64,000 nucleotides of DNA from Fibrobacter succinogenes (GTDB taxonomy: Bacteria; Fibrobacterota; Fibrobacteria; Fibrobacterales; Fibrobacteraceae): positions 62,001 to 126,000 of the forward strand of contig CACVQR010000011.1 of assembly GCA_902756345.1 (NCBI GenBank), written 5' to 3'. The position numbers and the translations under genes were made by a program. The notes below the pieces were generated by a model. It was not told the DNA's origin. It saw nothing but the letters and a program-made list of their open reading frames with translations, and did not search any database. Shown here piece by piece: positions 27,222 to 36,535 of the stretch. Position 1 is the stretch's first letter; each line of letters opens with the position of its first letter.

Positions 27222-28595
27222 ATGCCCGAAAGTCAGAACATCGAGTACAAGGAATCATGGCGAGATGAGTATATCAAGTGGATATGCGGTTTTGCGAATG
27301 CTCAAGGTGGAAAGATTTTTGTAGGTGTAGATGACAAGGGGCATGTTGTCGGATTGCAGAATGCCAAGAAGCTCATGGAAGATATCCCGAATAAAGTCAG
27401 GGATGCATTGGGTTTGTTGGTCGATGTGAACCTGCTTTCTGTAGATTCCAAGGAATACATCGAAATATCGGTTTCTCCGAGTACATATCCCGTAAATTAT
27501 AAAGGCGAATATCACTATCGGACCGGGAGTACCAAGCAGCTTTTGCAAGGTGCTTCGCTCACGCAGTTTTTGCTGAACAAGACCGGAACGAAATGGGATG
27601 CTCTCCCTGTCGATGGGGTTAGCTTTAGGGATTTGGACAAGGAAAGCTTTGACATCTTCCGCCGGGAGGCGAAAAAGTCGGGCAGGATGACATCACAAGA
27701 TTTGTCGATGACGGACGAAGAACTGCTTGACAGCCTGAATCTGGTTGTAGATGGAAAATTGACCCGAGCCGCAGTCTTGCTTTTTCACCGCAAGCCGGAA
27801 AAATGGTTTGGCGGCGCATACGTGAAAATAGGTTTTTTTGGCGATGGCCCCGATTTGCAATACCAGGATGAAATTTACGGTTCGTTGTTCATTCAGGCTG
27901 ATCGAGTCGTCGAGCTCATTTACCTCAAGTATTTCAAGGCACGCATCAGTTACGACGGCCTGATCCGGGTGGAACGCTACCCCATTCCAAAGGATGCCAT
28001 GCGCGAAGCCGTTTACAACGCCCTGATGCATTCGAATTACTCCTCTGGAGTCCCGATTCAAATTCGCATACACGAGAACGAAGTTCTTATAAGCAATGAC
28101 TGCATTTTCCCGGCCAATTGGACTGCAGAAACATTGATGCAACGGCACCGTTCGGAACAATACAACCCCAAAATCGCAAACGCGTTTTTTAGGGCGGGCT
28201 ACGTGGAAGCGTGGGGCAGGGGCATCGAAAACATGTGCAAACTTTGCAAGGATTATGGAGTCAAGACGGAATATACCGTACATCCCGAAGATGTGATGCT
28301 TGCATTTTTTGCCAAGCAAGAGACTGCGGCCACCCAATCCGCCACCCAATCGACCACCCAATCCGCCACCCAATCGACTCAAAAATACTTGCCGATTGAA
28401 ATTAAACTTATGCATTATCTGGTAGCCAATCCACGTGCAACTCAGGGTCAAATTGCAAAATACTTGGGAATGAACTTGAATACCACCAAGTATTATTTGA
28501 ACAAACTAGGTAAACTTGAAGTCCCCGCGATTAAGCACGAAGGCACGACAAGAAAAGGCTCGTGGATGGTTTTGATAGACTTGGAGAATCTATGA
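27222..28595 (+). CDS. AlbA/Schlafen-type ATP-binding regulator with winged helix
   Basis: 457 residues. N-terminal AlbA_2 (Schlafen-like) domain (about 1-120: NIEYKESW, GFANAQGGKIFVGVDDKG), a GHKL ATPase-type domain with the N-box AMREAVYNALMHSNYSSG near 259-276, and a C-terminal winged helix (about 390-457). A Thr-Gln repeat of four TQSA/TQST units sits between the ATPase and the HTH. Proteins of this family are usually annotated as transcriptional regulators. TAAGGA precedes the ATG. The stop overlaps the hsdS start (ATGA), so it is an integral part of the hsd operon. Confidence 0.87.
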   Translation: MPESQNIEYKESWRDEYIKWICGFANAQGGKIFVGVDDKGHVVGLQNAKKLMEDIPNKVRDALGLLVDVNLLSVDSKEYIEISVSPSTYPVNYKGEYHYRTGSTKQLLQGASLTQFLLNKTGTKWDALPVDGVSFRDLDKESFDIFRREAKKSGRMTSQDLSMTDEELLDSLNLVVDGKLTRAAVLLFHRKPEKWFGGAYVKIGFFGDGPDLQYQDEIYGSLFIQADRVVELIYLKYFKARISYDGLIRVERYPIPKDAMREAVYNALMHSNYSSGVPIQIRIHENEVLISNDCIFPANWTAETLMQRHRSEQYNPKIANAFFRAGYVEAWGRGIENMCKLCKDYGVKTEYTVHPEDVMLAFFAKQETAATQSATQSTTQSATQSTQKYLPIEIKLMHYLVANPRATQGQIAKYLGMNLNTTKYYLNKLGKLEVPAIKHEGTTRKGSWMVLIDLENL

Positions 28596-29740
28596 CAGGG
28601 CAGAATATGAAACGGCTTGGAGACTATATACGGCCCGTAGATGTGCGGAACAGGGACTTGAAAGTGAACTTATCTCAAGGAATCTGTAACCAAAAGTATT
28701 TCCAAAATCCAAAACAGGTTGCGGAAAATCCTGAAACGCATAAAATTGTTCGAACCGGACAGTTCGCGTATAATCGTGCAACTACTCGTAATGGAGAAAA
28801 AATATCAATTGCTTTACGAGAAGGTCCTGATTGCACAGTGTCTTCCGCATATCAGGTGTTTGAAGTGATTGACGAGAATGTTCTTAATTCCGAATATCTG
28901 ATGATGTGGTTTCGTCGCCCGGAATTTGACAGGCTTGCAATTTACTTCTCCCACGGAAGTGCCCATGAATTCTTTGAATGGGAATCAATGTGCGAAGTCC
29001 AGGTCCCCGTCCCAACGATAGAAAAACAGCGTGAAATCGTCGCCGAATACAACACCCTCGCCACCCGCATCGAAACCAACAAGAAACTCATCGCCACCCT
29101 CGAACAAACCGCCCAAACCCTCTACCGCCACACCTTTATCGACAACATCGACCCAAACAATTTGCCGGACGGGTGGAGGATGGGAACGATTGGTGATTTG
29201 GGAGAAATGGTGAGTGGGGCAACGCCTTCAACTACAGTTCCTGAGTATTGGTGTGAAAATGGAATTCCTTGGATCTCTCCTGCAGATCTCTCTCGAACAG
29301 GCTTAAAATTTATTTCAAGAGGGGCAAAAGACATAACAAAAAGTGGCTATGATAGTGCTAGTACATGGCTCCTTCCTAAAGGTTCGGTATTATTTTCATC
29401 TCGAGCTCCTATTGGGCTGATGGGTATAGTTGTCTCGGAATTATGTACTAATCAAGGCTTTAAGTCGATTGTTCCCAACGAAAAATATGGCTTTGGCTAC
29501 GTTTACTATTGTCTTAATTCGTTAAAGGATAAAATAGCCTCAGAAAATACAGGTTCCACATTTGATGAAGTTTCTGGTGAACGATTAAAATTATATGAAG
29601 TTGTACTTCCCGAAGAGAAAGTTACCGTAGAATTTCAAAATGCAATTGAAAAAATTTTTAATTTACAAGAAAAAAAAGAAAATGAAAATATAATTTTAGA
29701 TAAAATGATATCTGTTGTATTGTCAAAAATTTGCTGTTAG
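28592..29740 (+). CDS. hsdS: Type I restriction specificity subunit
   Basis: 382 residues from the ATG at 28592, which overlaps the preceding stop as ATGA and has GGAG eight bases upstream. Two target-recognition domains (about 1-150 and 200-355), each followed by a helical spacer (about 150-195 with PTIEKQREIVAEYNTL; about 355-382). The first TRD is of an atypical, shorter type; the second has the common GDLGEMVSGATPST and IPWISPADLS. Base composition changes abruptly at about 29160, at the boundary of the second TRD, indicating domain exchange. HsdS sets the sequence specificity. Confidence 0.92.
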   Translation: MTGQNMKRLGDYIRPVDVRNRDLKVNLSQGICNQKYFQNPKQVAENPETHKIVRTGQFAYNRATTRNGEKISIALREGPDCTVSSAYQVFEVIDENVLNSEYLMMWFRRPEFDRLAIYFSHGSAHEFFEWESMCEVQVPVPTIEKQREIVAEYNTLATRIETNKKLIATLEQTAQTLYRHTFIDNIDPNNLPDGWRMGTIGDLGEMVSGATPSTTVPEYWCENGIPWISPADLSRTGLKFISRGAKDITKSGYDSASTWLLPKGSVLFSSRAPIGLMGIVVSELCTNQGFKSIVPNEKYGFGYVYYCLNSLKDKIASENTGSTFDEVSGERLKLYEVVLPEEKVTVEFQNAIEKIFNLQEKKENENIILDKMISVVLSKICC

Positions 29741-29750
29741 GAGTAATCGA

Positions 29751-30776
29751 ATGGCTTTAAAAGAATGTATTGCATTAGATACAATCAAGTTCATGTCCAC
29801 AAAGACTAACTTGCATTATCAATTGCATTTTAATTTATGGAATTCTGATGACAATAAAATTAAAGCATTGGATGTTGGCGTAATGTGTCCAATTGCTGGT
29901 GATGATCATGTTGTATCTCTGATAATTCCGGGAGATTATTCTAAAGACAACGTGGTCTGCTTAAATAAAAAACTTCATGATTCGGATACCATAGACAATA
30001 TTTTTAATGCTCATGTTTCGTGGATAAAAGAAACAGATGATTTCAAAATTGCGGAAATTGATAAATCCCCAAAGCCAAACCTTATTTTTGCTATTTCGAA
30101 TTTTCACAACAAAAAAGATAAAGATGAAAAGGATGAATTGCTAATTCCTCTTAAAGAGCAAAGTAAATCCCAAAAAATTTCCCAAGAAATAAAAAATCAG
30201 AATTTGGTAATTCATTTTGAGGTCGCGAAAAAAATTGATGCGTCTGTAAAAAAAGAAGCTGTGACTGAATATTATGAATATTTTAGAATTAGAATAAACA
30301 AATTTGATTTAGCAAGATTTTCAATAATCGTGGAATCAAAACCAAATTTCGTTGTTCCGTCTTATGAAAAAAATGTTGTTCTAGAGTTTCGAGTAAACGA
30401 TCGGAAATTGATGTCGAGTGATGACCGGAAAGAAATGGATGAGCACAAAGTTTATTTTGATAAGATTCATTTTCTATTGATAAATGATATTCCTTGTAAA
30501 ACAATGATAACGGATGCATCAGCGAAAATTCGTCTATTTGAGAATAATAAATGGAAAGAGTATCTTTGTGGTGAAGAAATAAAAAAGCCCATGCTGGCAT
30601 ATCATTTAAGTAAAAAAAGTGAAGAAAATCAAAAAATCGAAATGAGTAGTTTTTTGATTAAATTTCAAGAAAAAAAGATGGCTAAATGCCAAGTTGGTTT
30701 ATATGTTATTGTCGCATTTCTTTTAGGTCTACTAGGAAGCCTTTGCTCCGATATTTTTAAATCTTTGTTTAGTTAA
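29751..30776 (+). CDS. Unrecognised protein with C-terminal membrane anchor
   Basis: 341 residues from the ATG at 29751; TTAGGAG formed by the hsdS stop is its ribosome site. The body is an AT-rich-coded, lysine-rich mixed alpha/beta protein with no recognised family. The last 24 residues (VGLYVIVAFLLGLLGSLCSD) form one membrane segment, so the bulk would face the cytoplasm as a tail-anchored protein. Five bases separate it from the PIN-GNAT gene. C-terminal anchors are common in effectors of abortive defence systems, but no effector motif is seen. Confidence 0.7.
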   Translation: MALKECIALDTIKFMSTKTNLHYQLHFNLWNSDDNKIKALDVGVMCPIAGDDHVVSLIIPGDYSKDNVVCLNKKLHDSDTIDNIFNAHVSWIKETDDFKIAEIDKSPKPNLIFAISNFHNKKDKDEKDELLIPLKEQSKSQKISQEIKNQNLVIHFEVAKKIDASVKKEAVTEYYEYFRIRINKFDLARFSIIVESKPNFVVPSYEKNVVLEFRVNDRKLMSSDDRKEMDEHKVYFDKIHFLLINDIPCKTMITDASAKIRLFENNKWKEYLCGEEIKKPMLAYHLSKKSEENQKIEMSSFLIKFQEKKMAKCQVGLYVIVAFLLGLLGSLCSDIFKSLFS

Positions 30777-30781
30777 CGGTT

Positions 30782-32248
30782 ATGCTTCGAATATTAATTG
30801 ATACTAATATTTTACTTCCTCTAGAACCAACATCTTTGAATGATGTCGAGTCTCAATCTCATTTGGCAAATGAATTTATTCAGAAAACTCAAAAGGCAAA
30901 TGCTTTAATATATTTATTGGATGTTCAAAAAAATGATATTAATCGTGATAAAGATGAAGTACGTCGAAAGCTGCGGTTGCTCGCTTGTGAAAAATATCAA
31001 TTATTAACAAAAATCCAAATTACCGATTTCATTAAAGAACATTTTGAAATAGATGATTTAAATTCTCATGATTATGTTGATGTCTCGCTTTTAAATGCTC
31101 TTTATTGTAATGCCGTCTCGATTTTAGTTACTAATGATTATGGAATTCATGCAAAAGCGAAAAGAATAGGCTTAGAGGATAAAGTCTATCGATTGGAAGA
31201 TGCTGTTGATTTTATCAATTTGCAACTTCCTTCAGAGTTAAAAGCGGAACCCCTGCATCCAATTATAAGCAGCGAGAAATGCTATAAATTGGACATACAT
31301 GATGCTTTCTTCGATTCGTTAAGGAAGGATTATCAAGGATTTGATAACTGGTTTACGCAAAAATGTCAATTAGAGCATCGTGATTGTTTTGTAATTCGGA
31401 ATGAGTCAAAAATCGCTGGGTTGTGTATTTACAAAAATGAAGAACCATCCTATGGAATGGCTGGTAAAGTGGTGAAAATATGCACATTTAAGTTGGGCTA
31501 CTCTGGAACAAAACAGGGAGAACTCCTTTTGCGACAACTTTTTAAAATGAGCTACGATTCAGATGTTGATTGGCTTTATGTGACCGCTTTTGAACAAAAC
31601 TATATATGTCAATTTTTTGAGGATTTTGGATTTGAACGTTACAGTGAAAAAAAGGCTGATACTGGAGAATTGATTTATCGACGCCATATGAAACCGTCTT
31701 TTGATGATCGAAATGCATTAGAGGCTTTGTCGTTTCATAAAAAATTTGGGTATCGCTACTTTATCCCTTCAAAAAATGCGTTTCTAATACCGACGGAAGA
31801 ACGTTTTTATGACCGGTTGTTCCCTGAAACAACAACATTAGACTTGTTTGGCGGAGAGCCTTGTTCGAACGCCATTAGAAAGGCTTATCTTTGTAACAGT
31901 AACTCAAGAAAACTTATCCCCGGTGATATTTTATTTTTCTACAGAACACACTCAGATAAAAAAATTGAATGCTGCGGTATTTTGGAAAAAGTACTTCATT
32001 CATCGAATCCTGATGAAATTCTTTCCTTGGTTGGAAAAAGATCTGTTTTTTCAAAAGTAGAAATAGAATCGATGTGCTCTAAAAGCAGAGATTGCTTTTT
32101 AATGCTGTTCAGACAAACGGAAAATCTTAAAAAACCATATAATTTGGAAAGTCTAAAGAAACAACATCTTGTAAATGGTTATCCCCAATCAATCACGATG
32201 ATTTCGAACGAGGCAAAAGAATGCATTCTGTCCCATATGCTATATTAA
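30782..32248 (+). CDS. PIN - GNAT - PUA-like fusion protein
   Basis: 488 residues in three parts. PIN nuclease (about 1-155): acidic ILIDTNILLP at the start and LVTNDYGIHAKAKRIGL later. GNAT acetyltransferase (about 170-312): IAGLCIYKNE, GTKQGELLLRQL in place of the acetyl-CoA loop, and QFFEDFGFERY. An EVE/ASCH-like PUA-superfamily domain (about 345-488): PGDILFFYRTHSDKKIECCG, then KRSVFSKVEI and CFLMLFRQT. PIN domains cut RNA, some GNAT toxins acetylate aminoacyl-tRNA, and PUA folds read RNA or modified bases. Combining them in one chain implies an RNA-directed activity. It overlaps the ASCH gene by 28 bases. Confidence 0.82.
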   Translation: MLRILIDTNILLPLEPTSLNDVESQSHLANEFIQKTQKANALIYLLDVQKNDINRDKDEVRRKLRLLACEKYQLLTKIQITDFIKEHFEIDDLNSHDYVDVSLLNALYCNAVSILVTNDYGIHAKAKRIGLEDKVYRLEDAVDFINLQLPSELKAEPLHPIISSEKCYKLDIHDAFFDSLRKDYQGFDNWFTQKCQLEHRDCFVIRNESKIAGLCIYKNEEPSYGMAGKVVKICTFKLGYSGTKQGELLLRQLFKMSYDSDVDWLYVTAFEQNYICQFFEDFGFERYSEKKADTGELIYRRHMKPSFDDRNALEALSFHKKFGYRYFIPSKNAFLIPTEERFYDRLFPETTTLDLFGGEPCSNAIRKAYLCNSNSRKLIPGDILFFYRTHSDKKIECCGILEKVLHSSNPDEILSLVGKRSVFSKVEIESMCSKSRDCFLMLFRQTENLKKPYNLESLKKQHLVNGYPQSITMISNEAKECILSHMLY

Positions 32249-32637
32249 TATCAATTTTTCCCCTATATTCAAATCAAATTTTTGAGGGCTCGAAAAAAAT
32301 TGAATTTAGAAAAAAGAGTTTTTCGTCAGATATAAAGAAAATCGTAGTTTATTCCACACTGCCCGTGGGAAAAATTGAAGGTGTATGGGATTATGATGGC
32401 GTTGAAGAATCAACTCCAGCTGGATTGTGGAAAAAATACTCTAAAGTTGGTGGAATAAAAAAGGACAAATATGACGCCTACTTTTTCGAAAGCGAAATCG
32501 CTTATGGAATAAAGGTCAAGAACCCTGTTCGTTTTAATAAGCCTGTGCCTATTGATGAAATTGGCAAAAAACCTCCGCAGGCTTATACTTATTTGACCGA
32601 AGCGGAATTTAATGAAATTTGCAAGAAAGGATGTTGA
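32221..32637 (+). CDS. ASCH-domain (PUA-like) protein
   Basis: 138 residues, a single ASCH domain of the COG4933 type: ILISIFPLYSNQIFEGSKKIEFRKKSF, VVYSTLPVGKIEG, YFFESEIAYGIKVKNPVRF, GKKPPQAYTYL. ASCH proteins bind RNA or modified nucleosides; one member, E. coli YqfB, deacetylates N4-acetylcytidine. Its start lies inside the preceding gene (28-base overlap), so the two proteins are translationally coupled and probably act as a pair. Confidence 0.85.
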   Translation: MHSVPYAILISIFPLYSNQIFEGSKKIEFRKKSFSSDIKKIVVYSTLPVGKIEGVWDYDGVEESTPAGLWKKYSKVGGIKKDKYDAYFFESEIAYGIKVKNPVRFNKPVPIDEIGKKPPQAYTYLTEAEFNEICKKGC

Positions 32638-32681
32638 AAATTGAGATTTTATTTATTTTTGAATAAACAGGAAATAAAAAT

Positions 32682-33455
32682 ATGTGCGGTCCCATTTTAA
32701 CATTTGTTTCTTATAATATAACGCAATCTAAAACATTATATGAACTGATTTTAAAGTATTTGTCTAATCAAACAGATACGATTCTTTTCTTGCAAGAGGT
32801 GAAGCCAACATTTACACTAGATCGGAATAAATATAATGTGGCACAAGTTCGTGGGCAAAAGAGAATGTCGGATTTGCGCATCTACGCCTCAAATAATTTA
32901 GATTCATTTTGTATAAAGTGTAATTCTCAAGATCGCTATCAAATCCTACAAACAAAGAATGGCTGTTTTGCAAATGTTCATATGCCTTCAAGTTGGAGAA
33001 ATGGAATGACTGAAGGCGATCGTTATGGAAAGCTTGCCAAAAAAATTAGGTCAAATTTTGAGTTAGATTTGATTGGAGGGGATATAAATGCAAATCCATT
33101 CGAAGAAGCGGTCTTTTCTCCTTCAGCATGGTTTGCAAAAAGGACATTGGATGACTTTACACGATATAGGGACAAAGGCTTAATAAATCCTTTTTGGCAA
33201 ATTTTTAATTCTAGTGCAAAAGAGGATTCTTTTGGATCGTTTCCAGGAAGCATGAATCATTTTTCCCGAAGGCAAATTTTGGATCAATTTTTTGTTCCAA
33301 CATCAAAACATGATAAAATTGTTGAAATTGGCGTTTTGAAGGAGCTATTTGGAGAATCTTTCGATGTGATAAATGCTAAAAAGGATGTGAAAGATGATAA
33401 GGGGAAGGGTAAACTTCATTGGCCTGTATTTATTAAATACAAAATAGGAGATTAA
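32682..33455 (+). CDS. Endonuclease/exonuclease/phosphatase (EEP) fold protein
   Basis: 257 residues. The motifs of the EEP superfamily are in order: FVSYNI (N12), LFLQEV (metal-binding E39), NVHMPSSW, GGDINANP (D134, N136) and the catalytic LHWPVF (H246). The nearest relatives are Mg-dependent DNases or phosphodiesterases; substrate unknown. Codon use is AT-rich like its neighbours. It starts 44 bases after the ASCH gene and its stop is one base before the next start. Confidence 0.75.
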   Translation: MCGPILTFVSYNITQSKTLYELILKYLSNQTDTILFLQEVKPTFTLDRNKYNVAQVRGQKRMSDLRIYASNNLDSFCIKCNSQDRYQILQTKNGCFANVHMPSSWRNGMTEGDRYGKLAKKIRSNFELDLIGGDINANPFEEAVFSPSAWFAKRTLDDFTRYRDKGLINPFWQIFNSSAKEDSFGSFPGSMNHFSRRQILDQFFVPTSKHDKIVEIGVLKELFGESFDVINAKKDVKDDKGKGKLHWPVFIKYKIGD

Positions 33456-33456
33456 C

Positions 33457-34134
33457 ATGTCTGAAAACTTATTAAAAAAAGAAATTGCAAGAACAAAAAA
33501 ACCTGAGAATACAGAAGACCAAAAAATTAATGAAGCGATTCTTCGTTTGGCCGAAGAAGCTAACGAAATTCGATCAGAGCAAAAATGGGATAATGTTTTA
33601 TTTACTTATAAGTTTATCCCTTTTTTCAAGAAATGGCTATTTCTTTCATTCTCGCCTTTTTATAAGGACACGGAAACAACCATTTTCAGCTTAGAGAAAC
33701 AGAACTCTAACATTATTCTTGATTGTTCGTATTGGCTAGATGCAAAAACAATCGCAATTGATGAGCATTTTTATGAAAATTTGGTGAAAATGTTTTCTAG
33801 TGTAGCAGAAACGGATGAATTTAGAGATACAATTAGAATATTTAATGATTTAGCAGGAAAGGAATACTTCGACTTAACGATTTTTTATGAGGCTGATATG
33901 CAGTATAGTCGTAAAAATCTTTTTGTTCAAGTTGATAGTAATTATTTTAAGTCATTCGTTGATCCGTCTAATGGAAAGTTGAAGATCAAGGAAATGTTGG
34001 TGCCATGTAATGATGTCACTCTTCTCCCGCCATTGACATTGCAAAGTTATTTAGGAAAGAATGGAGAAATAAATGGTTATCGATTTACATGTGCTAAGGT
34101 TGAGGGAAATCAAATATCTCTAAATTTTGCGTAA
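33457..34134 (+). CDS. Unrecognised 225-residue protein
   Basis: AGGAG lies six bases before the ATG, and the start almost touches the stop of the EEP gene, so the two are coupled. N-terminal charged helix (about 1-45), then a mixed alpha/beta body with aromatics (FFKKWLFLSFSPFYKD). No signal peptide, no recognised motif. Being coupled to the nuclease gene, it could be its inhibitor or partner; that is inference. Confidence 0.6.
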   Translation: MSENLLKKEIARTKKPENTEDQKINEAILRLAEEANEIRSEQKWDNVLFTYKFIPFFKKWLFLSFSPFYKDTETTIFSLEKQNSNIILDCSYWLDAKTIAIDEHFYENLVKMFSSVAETDEFRDTIRIFNDLAGKEYFDLTIFYEADMQYSRKNLFVQVDSNYFKSFVDPSNGKLKIKEMLVPCNDVTLLPPLTLQSYLGKNGEINGYRFTCAKVEGNQISLNFA

Positions 34135-34248
34135 CTTTTGTCGTTGTTTAAGTAATTGATAGAAGAGAACCATTAAGGGAGTCTTGTCTTAAAAAACAAT
34201 ATAAGCACTTTTCAAATTTAGTAGATTAATGTAAATCGGACTTATTCT

Positions 34249-34320
34249 ATGACTCCCCAATCCTTCTCTAAAATTTTCTGGATGCAGTATCTTCCCGAAT
34301 CTGAGCGAGATTGTGTTTGA
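34249..34320 (+). pseudogene. Remnant copy of the start of the gene at 36536
   Basis: A 24-codon frame whose first 15 codons match those of the gene at 36536 in 40 of 45 bases (MTPQ-FSKIFW-QYL), after which similarity ends and a stop follows. The two copies bracket the KAP-like NTPase gene, as if that gene had been inserted at, or left behind by recombination across, this 5' end. Confidence 0.75.
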
Positions 34321-34405
34321 TCAAAAAATCAAAAAGATAGAATTATGAGTAAAATTTTATAGGTCAATTTTACAAGTATTGAGATTTGAACAGGAGTTTG
34401 CTGTT

Positions 34406-36532
34406 ATGTCTAGCGAAAATAGTTTTTTTGGAAATAATCAACACATTGCAAATTTTCTAGATGGTTACTTAAGTGCTTCTAATAAACCGGACTATGCGGT
34501 ATTGATTACTGGTGACTGGGGCTCTGGAAAGACCCATTTTATTAAGAAATATCTTGGTGGTGATAAGAAAATTGTTAAGGATTGGCTGACTGATTGTGAA
34601 AAACATATTGTTCTTTATGTTAGTCTTTTTGGGGCCAAATCTAGAGCAGACATGGATGGTAGAGTCCTTGAAAAACTCCATCCGATTTTAAAGTCAAATA
34701 AAATAAAGGTATTTACTAGTTCATTTCCTATTATCGGAATGATTGCTGGTGCAAGTGCTCCTATTCCTGGCGGTACAATTATCGGTGAACGCATAGGTAA
34801 AGATTTTCAGTGTTTTACAGACGTGTTTAGGGAATCTTTGCTCAAAGAAAAACAAGAAAAGGATTTCAAAAATCTTGTGGTTGTTTTTGACGATGTGGAA
34901 CGAGCCGACATGCCATTGCCGGAATTACTTGGTTACTTAAACGAATATGTAGAACATTTGCAAGTTCCCTGTATTTTACTTGCCGATGAAAATGTTTGGA
35001 AAGAAATAAATGAATCACAAAAAATTCACCAAAAGAAAATTACAGGTAAAGTTGGTGGAACGGGTAAAGTGAATTTAATTGTTGAAAAAGCGATAAATCA
35101 AACTTTACATCGCCTTTCAAGTACAGAAGAAAAGGTTGTTGGCAAAAAATTTCAAATTCAGACATCACCGGAAGAAATCATTGAGGCATGGTTTCCGGAG
35201 AACAAAAATGGTACAACCATATTTGGCGAGGAAATTTATGAATTACTAAAACCTCATAAGGCTTTGCTCATATCAATTCTTGAAAAATCTCCTAAGCATA
35301 ACTATCGTGCATTTAAACAGTCTATTGATGATTTGAAAATTTTCATTGGTCCAAATTTTGAAAATATTTCAAAGGACTTACTAAAAGAAGAAAAATTAAA
35401 TTCCTTGATTTTTGCCGATTTCTTATGCTCTGTTTACGGGGCAAAATTAGCCATGCTTCGCAATGATCCATTTGTTGTTGCGGCCCAGAAAATTCAAATG
35501 GCAAGGGCTTTTGCTCGTGGAGCGGGAAACATTGTTGATGAAGAAGATGATGAAAATGTTAAAGATCCTTTTGATGATGCTTTTGGTAAAATAGAATGCA
35601 TTAGTCAAATGAGTCATGCTTGTGATACTGAAAAGTGGAATGCCATCTGGGAAAAATGGCTCGAATCATCTATTATTGACAAAGATGAAATTACCGCAGC
35701 AATAAAAGACACTATTTGGTTTGATAGGAAAAAACAGTATTGGACAGAACAACTATATCATTGGTATGAACTGAGCGATGATGAAGGTCGTCTTGCCTTA
35801 GATTCGTTTTATGAATCTATTGAGTCAAAAACAATTTTAAATCCAGATACGTTAATAGCATTGTATTATCGATTGTATTGGTATGCTTCAGAAGGTGTTT
35901 TGAAGGAGTCTGCTGAAGAGTTTTCAAAAAAAATGTATCAATACGTTGATGATGTTGCAAATGAAATGGAATATAGTGATTTAAGCCAATGGGACGATAA
36001 CTATGGCCGGGCCTATGACAGCGCTTATCTTGTACATGAAGAAAAAAATAAAGCCTTTGTTGAGCACATAAGGGAAAAATTAACTATTCGTAAGACAAAA
36101 CAACAGAAAAATGAAATTACGAATATAGAAAAGACTTTTGACCCCCAAAACCCTAAAAACGTTGATGACTTGTGTGGTAAAATCTCTTGCAGATTTGGTA
36201 GCTTGCAAGATTTTGAATTTGAAAAAATTGATCCAGATGTAATTGCAAGAATTTATGTCAGTTTAACGAATGTTAATGACAGTAGAAAGTTTATTGAGGC
36301 CATAAAAGAAAGATTTCGTAAGGAGTCATATGGTCTGATTGAACATGAGGAATTTTTGAATAAATTAAAGGAAAGTGCCGAAAAATTGAAGAAATCGTAC
36401 CCTAGGCCATTAACTACAAGGCAGTTTTCTCTGTATTATCTTGCAAAGGTTGCAGGGGATTATCTTGATTTCCTTCCTAGACTAAAAGAAGAACAAAAGG
36501 CTAGGCTGAATGATATGAAAAAGGATTTTTAA
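34406..36532 (+). CDS. KAP-like P-loop NTPase
   Basis: 708 residues from the ATG at 34406, chosen because CAGGAG lies nine bases upstream; a TTG nine codons earlier is less likely. Walker A GDWGSGKT (36-43), Walker B LVVVFDDVERA (about 157-167), with a hydrophobic stretch between them (FPIIGMIAGASAPIPGGTIIG) that may dip into or cross the membrane, the hallmark of KAP NTPases. The C-terminal 400 residues are helical and unassigned. KAP NTPases are found in phage defence and at membranes. Four bases separate its stop from the next gene. Confidence 0.78.
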   Translation: MSSENSFFGNNQHIANFLDGYLSASNKPDYAVLITGDWGSGKTHFIKKYLGGDKKIVKDWLTDCEKHIVLYVSLFGAKSRADMDGRVLEKLHPILKSNKIKVFTSSFPIIGMIAGASAPIPGGTIIGERIGKDFQCFTDVFRESLLKEKQEKDFKNLVVVFDDVERADMPLPELLGYLNEYVEHLQVPCILLADENVWKEINESQKIHQKKITGKVGGTGKVNLIVEKAINQTLHRLSSTEEKVVGKKFQIQTSPEEIIEAWFPENKNGTTIFGEEIYELLKPHKALLISILEKSPKHNYRAFKQSIDDLKIFIGPNFENISKDLLKEEKLNSLIFADFLCSVYGAKLAMLRNDPFVVAAQKIQMARAFARGAGNIVDEEDDENVKDPFDDAFGKIECISQMSHACDTEKWNAIWEKWLESSIIDKDEITAAIKDTIWFDRKKQYWTEQLYHWYELSDDEGRLALDSFYESIESKTILNPDTLIALYYRLYWYASEGVLKESAEEFSKKMYQYVDDVANEMEYSDLSQWDDNYGRAYDSAYLVHEEKNKAFVEHIREKLTIRKTKQQKNEITNIEKTFDPQNPKNVDDLCGKISCRFGSLQDFEFEKIDPDVIARIYVSLTNVNDSRKFIEAIKERFRKESYGLIEHEEFLNKLKESAEKLKKSYPRPLTTRQFSLYYLAKVAGDYLDFLPRLKEEQKARLNDMKKDF

Positions 36533-36535
36533 TAA

